A stretch of DNA of 29,716 bases from Mnemiopsis leidyi (taxonomy: Eukaryota > Ctenophora > Tentaculata > Lobata > Bolinopsidae), in contig JH153540.1 of the NCBI GenBank assembly GCA_000226015.1, forward strand, positions 914-30,629, in the 5' to 3' direction. A program made the position numbers and the translations under genes. The notes beneath the pieces are model-generated. The model was not told where the DNA came from, made no database searches, and saw nothing but the letters and a program-made list of their open reading frames with translations. Shown piece after piece: positions 9,601-18,600 of the stretch (position 1 is the first letter of the stretch; each line of letters begins with the position of its first letter).

Positions 9601-12600
9601 ATGGTGTACCCAAGGACTTCCCTACTTTGAGCGAAATGGACGTTTTTGGACGAACAATCCACGAGATGTTTTACAGTGTTACCTCGCGTGGTATCAACCA
9701 CATAACTCTAGCCCAGTTCGATGATATCTGCAACAGCAAGAAGTACAGTTTCGATTTGAAACAAGAAGAGAAAGCGAAACTAATGAGATCTATCGTTAAG
9801 TATGTTTTTCCTATGTTTGATTGTACATGAATGCAAAATGTGTTGATTTGGTGGTTTGCTGCTCACTAAATGTAAAACGCGATTTTATTCTGCGTTATCA
9901 AACGATCCTAAATAATATTCTGATTGACAATCGCGGCGCGCGCGAACGAAATTGATGAATCATGAAGCATGCGCGTGCATTAAATAAGGCACATGGCTAG
10001 GCTGGCTATTTGGTGTCTCGTTTCCTAGGCATTGGAATTAGCTAATGGACCAAGGGTAATATGAGCGCTGGTCACCTAAGAAACTCAAATTTAGAGACCC
10101 TCTGATGTGCATGTATGTTATCAGGCCACAGTTGCGAAACGTTATTTGTTTATTGCCTTGTTCGCTCAACGCCCATTTCAATTTGTCCCCCTTGCTCCTG
10201 CTAATGTGCTATGCGAGGTTAGGGTTGATGTATATTTGAATTGAGCGTTTCGTTCAGGACTTTAAACGAAGAAGAAGTTATCTTCTACGAAGATTTTGTA
10301 CCTGTAGGCAGAGCTTTATTATTGAAGTGGTACCGGCAGCAGTATCCAAAAGGGGTAAGTGTATAATTTTTCAACATTTTGATTTATATCTTATCAAAAC
10401 CACTTTTTAATGCTTTTTCTAAATAATCAAAATTAGTAGGCCACGATCGTTTTTTTCAAACTTTTTTGGCGCAGTTCCTTGCTGCCATTTCTTTGAGTTT
10501 TACTTTAATGTTATTTTGTGATAAAAGTTTAAAGTCGGTCTTCCTATCAGCTTCATTGTCGTCTATCTATAGTTCATTATTAAGAATACAGTGCACAGTT
10601 TTTATAATACAATAACATATAATCTTGCAGGGTGACTGGTTAAAGTTGAGCAGTAAAAGATACGGGTTCTTCTACCTAAACAAGATGAACGGGGAGACTA
10701 CGTTTCGTCCAGCCCAGTATGAGAGGTAAAGTAGTTTACTCCTTCATCAAATATTCCATCATTTAAATACCTCCATGCATAAACATTTATAGCATCCATA
10801 GAACTTAGCCTCTCGCAATTACGTCCAAGTCGCAATGTAGTTCCAACAACTGGTCTAAAATTTGGAGTTCAGCTTGGCACCGCAATACTGAAATGATAAT
10901 ATCGCCGCACTACATTATCAAGGGGAAAGGTTACATGATATAGCTTGTCTCAGTCGGTATCTTGTTAGAGTCAACCGGTCGTTAGACCTGGCAATTTCTC
11001 ACCCTTTCGTCAGGTCTTTGCGGCTCCTGCCCTGAAAATCGTACCTGAGTTTGTCAACACGTCGATTTCCCTAAGTCCTTTGAAATTTCCGAGTTATATC
11101 GAAGTCACGTTCATGAAAACATCAGCAAAAAGTTGGTTCGCTGACCAATGTTTAACTGTTTTTTACTTATTCCAGAGAGCAACTGTCGCTGTATCTGCAA
11201 GATACGTTAAAGGAAGTTGAAACATTGAAAGAGAGTATCAAGTTTCAGGAGGAAGAGAATTCCTCCGCAAACAAACAACTTGATCACGTGACTAAAGAAT
11301 GTGAAAAACAGGTATATCTTTTATTTGGCAGAAACTCATGAACTGAACGATGAACATTGCGAAACAATAAATAGAATCTTACACTGATCCTTCTTTCTTT
11401 TTCTCATGTCTAAGCAGAAGATTCTTTTTATTTGGGCACGCCATTGCTTGCTTGAAAATCTTCGGTCCGAACCCTCCGTATTATCCTAAAATTTCAATTT
11501 TAGGGGTACTTCGGTTTGAAACTCACTGATTAAGCCTTTAGGCTTTTAAACTGGGCCCTGTAGTCCTGAATTGTCAGGTCTAGACATTTAAATGAAAACA
11601 GTTTTTCAGTCGATGCGTAAACATCTCATTATTCAACTGTCATGTATGATGTCGATGTGATGTCTATAAATCATCCATTGCATTTTTTCATTTATCGACC
11701 TAGAAGCAGCAGCTGCAAAATTATTGCCTTAAATCACCATATAGCTTACATCGCATTCGCAGTATAGCTTATATTACCATAAAGCTCATGGATTAAGGTC
11801 TTCAGATTATTAGATCAAGAGGACGTATTAAACGAACATATTGACTTGAGTGTAAAGAATTTAAGTTTGCGATTGGTCTAAAACCCCATCTACAGCTACT
11901 TAAGTGCTTGTTTAATTTTACGAGCGTCAGGGGAGTAAGTTACCGCCCATTCAGTGTCTGGGCAGTCCGGAATTTTCCGGTTAAATCTATTCGAAATTAC
12001 AAAATTGCTAAAAGTGAACTAGTTATATTGTTGAACGACTTTAAATTACGCAAGCTGAATATCTTTGAAATGCATGCAAAATGCTCACAGTTATCTCCAT
12101 AGTAACAAAACGCTTTCAGGGCGAAGAAAATTCTAATCTAAAGGCCAAGATTTTGAAACTAGAAGAAGAGTTACAGTCTGAAAAGCGTGGATACGAACAG
12201 TTACTTGAGAAGGTTTTTACTATCGCTACAACTTTTCTCCGACAACTGTGAACTGATTCAGCGCTAAAGTAGTGTATAATCATAGATCTGGTATCTTAAT
12301 TCAGCTCAGATATTAATTTCATTTTATAGAATCGTCCACGAATTATTTTTCATCGACCAATCTTGTACCCAGTATGACGGCACGGCAAAATCTTTGGAGG
12401 ACAGCAGAAAAGAAGTAGAAACATGGATGAACGCCAACTCAGTACTCCAAGATTTAAAGATCAAAGTGGAAGAGGCTCTCGAGGAGAAAGTTCGGGAAAT
12501 TTTAGCCCTTGAAAAAATGATTGAAGAGCTGAACGGTGATCTGGATGTGCTTCGAGACGACATCGCTAAATCTAACGCTATCGTCAATGCTAAGGATTCC

Positions 12601-15600
12601 GAACTTGCAGGTGAAATTCATGAATGGAGTAATCATGTTACAAGATATCAAGAATGGCTAGTTTGTCGTTAACTCTTAAGTCCGTCCCACTCCCAAGATC
12701 ATGACATGAAGATTGTTCTATGGCCACTGTTCGTCCTTTCTTTTCATGACCTCAATGTAAACACACCGTCCGGTTAGCGGTGATACGCTAGAGTGACGGC
12801 TATACATGAAAATAAATAACTTCGTTTTAAACTGCCCTACTTGTTGACTGCTTGGTTGGCCGGAGTAAGATGAGCTAATCGGTTTCATTCTTTTAGACGT
12901 TTTGCATAGTTATTGACGCTTGCTTTGTCTATTTCTGCCTTGCGCAAAATCAAAATTTGCAGTTGCTGCCCAGAGCTAAAGGGAAATTTTTAACACCATC
13001 GAGATGTTGGCCTTCAAAAAGCTGAAAGCCAACAAAATCGCCGATTTAAAAAGTTTGTCAAAAGTCACTTCTGCGACTTCTGTTTTACTCATCTGTGGGT
13101 TTCTGAATATTTCTAAGAGGATCTGAATTTAAACATAAGGACGAAACTGAAATTACACCCCCAGCTAAGGCTGAATGAAGCTTAACCAACCTCTTCTTCA
13201 AGGATTGCTGTTCGACTACGAGGAGGAGAAGAAAGCCCACGAGGAAACGGGTGAGAAGTTCAGGTGCACGGAGGAAACGCTCAGCAGTCAGATAAAAAAC
13301 TTGGAGTTGAAACTGTCGGCCGGGGCAGAGAGCAATAAGTCTCTATCTTGTACGAGCGAGCAGCTGCAGCTCAGTGTAGAGCAGCTCAATTGCGTTAAGC
13401 AGGTTTGTTGAGTCTGATAATTTATTTTTCCGACGTTCTGCATAGTCTTTTTACTCGTTCCTTACGCACTGAAATATTTTAAGTTGTTTTTGCCGATTTT
13501 GCTATACCTCAATGCCGGACAATTTCCCCACAGGACACAGGCTTGACAGTGTCTAGCTTGTGGTGAAATTGTCCGGCAGCTGTTATTTTAAGACAGCTGC
13601 CGCACAACTTCAATGTATTTTTAGAACCTCGAAGAAAAAGTAAAAATACTCGAGAAGGAAATTGCTGATGAAAGAGAAAAGACTAAAGAGCTGACGGAGA
13701 TCAACCTCAAACATGATAAACGCAATGCTATGATGGACGCGGATCTCAGGACGTTTAAAGAGCAGCATCTTACAGCTAAAAATAAGGTAGCAGTTTTGCT
13801 CAAGATTAACGTCATTGATTTGAGCTTCACGTTTGATCAGATTGAACTTAAGAAACTATAAACAGTGTGAAATAAACATCATATCAGCTAAGTCCTCAAT
13901 CTAAAACTTCTGTTAACAGGAAATAAACGAAGCTCTCTCGCTAATTGAGAGTTTAAAGACTCAACTGGAGCTGCAGAAGGAAGAAGTTAAGACGTTGAAG
14001 ATAAAGCACTCCAGTAAAACTCAAGTCTTTGCTCAGCAGTCTGAGGTGGGTTATTTCTGTTGCAGCCTTCCAGTTATAATTAAAACCCAAAGATCACGTG
14101 TCTATATTTGGATTGATAATTGGGTAGTTAGACGTTTCAATATCTTCTCATAATGTTACAGCGGAAATGAGATCCTCTGGCTGTAGAACAAATGATGTAT
14201 TGCTTTTGCCGACTGCATCGGATCATATGTCAACCAGTACCAAGTTGCCATGGAAATATAATTTGTGAATAATGACAAGTTGCTATCGGCATGCACATGA
14301 GTGCAATAATGGCAGGTTACGAAATTGCAAATTAAGAAATTACGCTCACCGTAATTTTGGGATCTAACTGTCCGTCTTTGATTTTTGTAGGGAATAATGC
14401 TAAATCAGATTGTGATCATTTTTAAACCTTAACTATGATACCCTGACTTGATGACCAAACATAGCCAAAACAGAATCATCCAAATCCAATATTCTAAATG
14501 GTCGTTATTGTTATTTGTGATTTTGTGACAGACAGCTTTCAGACGTTGGGCAACTTTGGGTAAAATGATCTGAAACCCATGCTTGTGGATCACGAAAAAT
14601 ATTATAATAATATCAAAACTCACATTTCTTTGGTTTCTTCTATTATATTTATTGTTCTAAGTTATCTAATCACGTCGCTCTATATTTCTTGTTGTGTTAC
14701 TCAATAGTTAATATACTGTTGCCGTCATTGTCATGACGTGTTGAAAATTTCTTGATAATCGATTATTCGATCAAGGAAACTAGCACAGCTGGTTGCTTGC
14801 GTTTATGCAGCGTCCAAAACATTCCCTTTTTCAAACATCAACAATCTTTATTATAGTCTGTCAAAATAATCTTGAAATTTCGTGCACCATTTTTAGGGCA
14901 TCGCCATCACGCGTCATTAAGCCGATCCTAGCTAGGCAGTTTGTCAATTGCCATGTGTAACTGTCAGACAAGCAAGATGCAGTTTAAGGACAGTGGTGAC
15001 ACGTTCAGCCGCGACATTCCCCCACGTTTATTTACCTCATTTCACGTTAAAAACCGCACTTGTTGAAACATAAATTCCGTTTTACCAAAAGTGTCACTTT
15101 CAATCGATGAAAATTATTTTCACTGCTCCTATCAGAGTTTTCACGTGCAATGACATGTTAAACCGCTTTTGTTCGGAGAAACGCTACTTTGCACTTAACG
15201 AGGCCCTGATTAAAAAATCAGTATCATTACGTAAACATCTGAAACCTCATTCCGCTTTTTATAGCGCATCATCCATGCAATAGGGTACTGTATAAACTCA
15301 ACATAATCACCATTTAATTTGTAATCCCGTTAGTCACGATGGCTGGTTATGATGGTTTTAATACAAATTGAGGTACTTAAGTCTTGAGACGAGCGTGGAG
15401 CTTTAAAGTCAGCGACATAATGGTGGATAGTTAGATACATTTTTAAGCCGTTCTGTCAGTTTTCTTGCAATTTTGTACTTGCGGTCGTGATTTAAATAAC
15501 CTCCCTCAATTTTAACAGTTCGAGGGCTAAATTATGGAGTGCCTTGCAACCGGCGATATGTTTGGAGCGATGCTGCTTGTGTTGGGAGTAGTCTTTAATG

Positions 15601-18600
15601 TCTTCTCCTTGACATTCTTTCTGACCAGATCTAAAACTGGGACTGAAAATTTCCTCTACCTCTGCCTGGACTTACTGAACTTTCTTATCTGCCTGTATCT
15701 AGTGGGCTCCATTCCTCTCCTCAGAGAAACGCAGGTGTTCCACACAATCTATCTCCTTCACGATACTATCGTCTATCTGTCACTCTTCTTCGTGGGCCTC
15801 ATTTCCGGATTTCAGATGGTCAAACTTCTTCATCCAACCGTGCAGCACTTCTTCAACTTCAAGACCAGATACTTCCTCCTCGGTGTCCTCCTGATCAGTG
15901 TCGTCCTTACTCTTCCCTTCATGATACAACCGGGATACTTTCTGTCGGGGCCGCTGTCTCATTCACTCTGGCCAATCTATCATAGTATTATATCATTACT
16001 GGTCATCATGGTAGTCATCACATCATCTGTACTCATTGTATGGGCTCTAAAGTTCAGCAACGGTATGGAAATTACACCTAAACGAAGGCGATCTGCTGAG
16101 CTGGCCCTCATTCTGGGGTTAGTTAAAGTTCTGTTCATGACACCCTACTCGCTATTCCTACTAGCCTACTCTCTGAGTAGGTACCCCCGTTTTCCGGAGC
16201 AGGAGGATGAAATCGGAGAGTTTCTAGAGGGCTGGTCCAACTACGCCATGCCAGTTAACTCCCTCATCAACGTCGTCCTCTTCTTTTTGCGGATCAGAGA
16301 GTTGCGGACCCATTCAGCGAGAATACTAAAGATGCTGTATAAAGTTAGTCACTGTGACTGTGAATGTAAAACTTCTACTAAAGAGACTAAAGAGGGACCG
16401 AGAGTAGCGTTTAGCACTCCTCCCCCTTCTCCTAGCGCTCCTCAAGCTCGCACGGAGGAGCTCTTCCCCCTTTGAGATCTGAATACAAATGTACTAAATC
16501 TGTGTCGTAGTTGTTAGGTGCTATGGGCTATCAATAAATTTGATTTTCTTACTGTTTATTTACCCATACCAAGTTGCGGATTATTGTTATATTGTGACAA
16601 ATCTGAACTGTTAAATTCAACCTTGTTTTTGGTGTTGAACTGATTGTGCTTATGTATTAATAACTTTTGCTGCTGCCTAACTGTGTTTTCATTCCTCTGT
16701 ACGGTGCTCTGAACTTTGTTGGCAATCTTTACAACCACTCCATATAAGTATTAATCAATTGAATACCCTTAACAGGGAAATATCTATAAATTATCATTGG
16801 GAATTGGTGAAGTTATTACAGCGGTGAAATATTAACCTGTATACTCGGGGTAGAACTACCACACAAGACGGTGGCTCCAAGTCCGAGTTACTAACCAAGT
16901 AAACCCCCCTCCCCCAGGACGTACACAGACTGAGGGAGGAGTTGTCTGTTCTAGAAGAGAGAGACAGTAAGCATGCGGAGGTGCTCAAGGAGGCAGTGCT
17001 CCGGGCCGGCAAGATACTCCGCAAAGCCCATGCGAGGGAAAACCAGCCTGTGCAGATTAAGAGGTTTAGTTATTGTGGGGTGGACTACAAATTTTTAGTA
17101 CTTCTAGATAGATTGTCGAACCATTAGCTTTTCGATTGTGGTTCAATATGTGACATGTGTGCCCCGATTTTCATCAGTCGTTATATCCTATTGACGCTAT
17201 TGTCTCGACCTTGCACTTCATTTCACTAAAGTATCTTGAACAACATTGCCTGATTATTAAGTGCAATTTCTCGTTTAGCTATTAAGCCTCAAGCTTCTCA
17301 ATGCAGGACTGTTAAATTTTCCAAGCTTTCAAACGCCATGCATCCGGTGGCTTTGTTTAATTCAAATGGCAGATAACTTATTTAAACTCGTCAGTGTGAC
17401 ATGGGTTGCGGAATAGTGGAGAATGCCATGGTGATCAATGAATAGGTCAATTGCGTTTAAATAGGCACATTGTTCCATTTTTAGTAAATTATTTCGTGAG
17501 ATCGTGATTTATTTTACCATGCCGATCATTATAGACGTCCATCTTCATCCACGGTCTAACTCCACAAAAGTGCGGTCAGTTTATCTGTTAGTTTTCACGT
17601 AAATTCCATGGTTTGTAAAGTTCAGCATGCTTCAATATACACACCAAAAAGGTTGGTAACGAGTCTCGACCACTTAGATTAAAAACGTCTTTTTTCTTCA
17701 GAGTGCAAAGCTGCCCGGACTTGGATCAGCCGTTTCCAAGCGGCCCCACGATCGAGCCGACCCAGAAACGGAAAGTGAAGCAGTGCTGGGGAAGCAACAC
17801 CAGTACCGGACAGTCTTGTCCTTCCTCTCCCTCCAAACCCTCCCCTCCACCCGCCAACATCTGCAGAGTTTACACTGACAGTGGGGACATCACTCTTTGT
17901 ACAAGGGTGAGATGTTTGTTTACATTTTGTTTCAGAGAGATTACATGATCTTAGTTCTGCCATGATTGTGGGACGTCAAATCAATGTTGTTATAGCTTCT
18001 CAGCGAGTTTTTAATCTAATAATTATTCTTCCCACAAGGTTTAGCTAATTTTAATAGTGTCTTGAGTTATCATATGGCTGTTAGTGTTGTATAAATACTG
18101 TCAGTGATTTGTGCTGCTATGACATGCGTCATGCGTAAATAGTTAAACAATGAATAGTGGTAGTGAGAGGATTAAATACTAAAAGTGATGTACTCGAATT
18201 CTTGGGTTGGTAATGTCGTAGGTCAACAATTTTGGTTTAACACAGTCTAGTAATTTCGATCGATAAATCTAGATGTTCGCTAACTCGAGGCCACTGTATA
18301 GGAGCGGGAGAAGGTGGTTATATTGAAGGATCAAGACAAAGTGGCGGTCAAGTCCCTCCGCACCCCACGTGACGAGAGCTATCTCCAGCACACGAGGCCC
18401 TTCAGTCCTACTTGCACGTGTGAGTCTTGTAGACGTTTGGTGGGGGGTCTCGACACGAGTCGTCCTCAATCAGCTAGAAGTCTTACTTTCAGCTCGGAGA
18501 AAAACACGGTACGTTTAGAATTGGGCTTGGGGATTTCCTGGAATTTGCCACTTGCCCACCTTAAGGAAAGAAGGGAAATGTCAAATTCCTGATATGGTCT

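Larger units (their letters stand above)
14046..16917 (+). other. intron 13 of the large gene, host of a nested GPCR
   Basis: This 2.87-kb intron, the longest within the coding region, is bounded by GAG|GTGGGT and CCCCCAG|GAC. It contains a complete single-exon receptor gene at 15534-16475. The part from 14046 to 15500 shows no other gene and must include the receptor's promoter; no clear TATA box is seen. Confidence 0.75.

Noticed and set aside
11908-12102. 64-aa ORF in intron 8 of the large gene
   Set aside because: No domain, no acceptor/donor pair in the required phase 0, and exon 9 begins immediately after a good acceptor at 12119.
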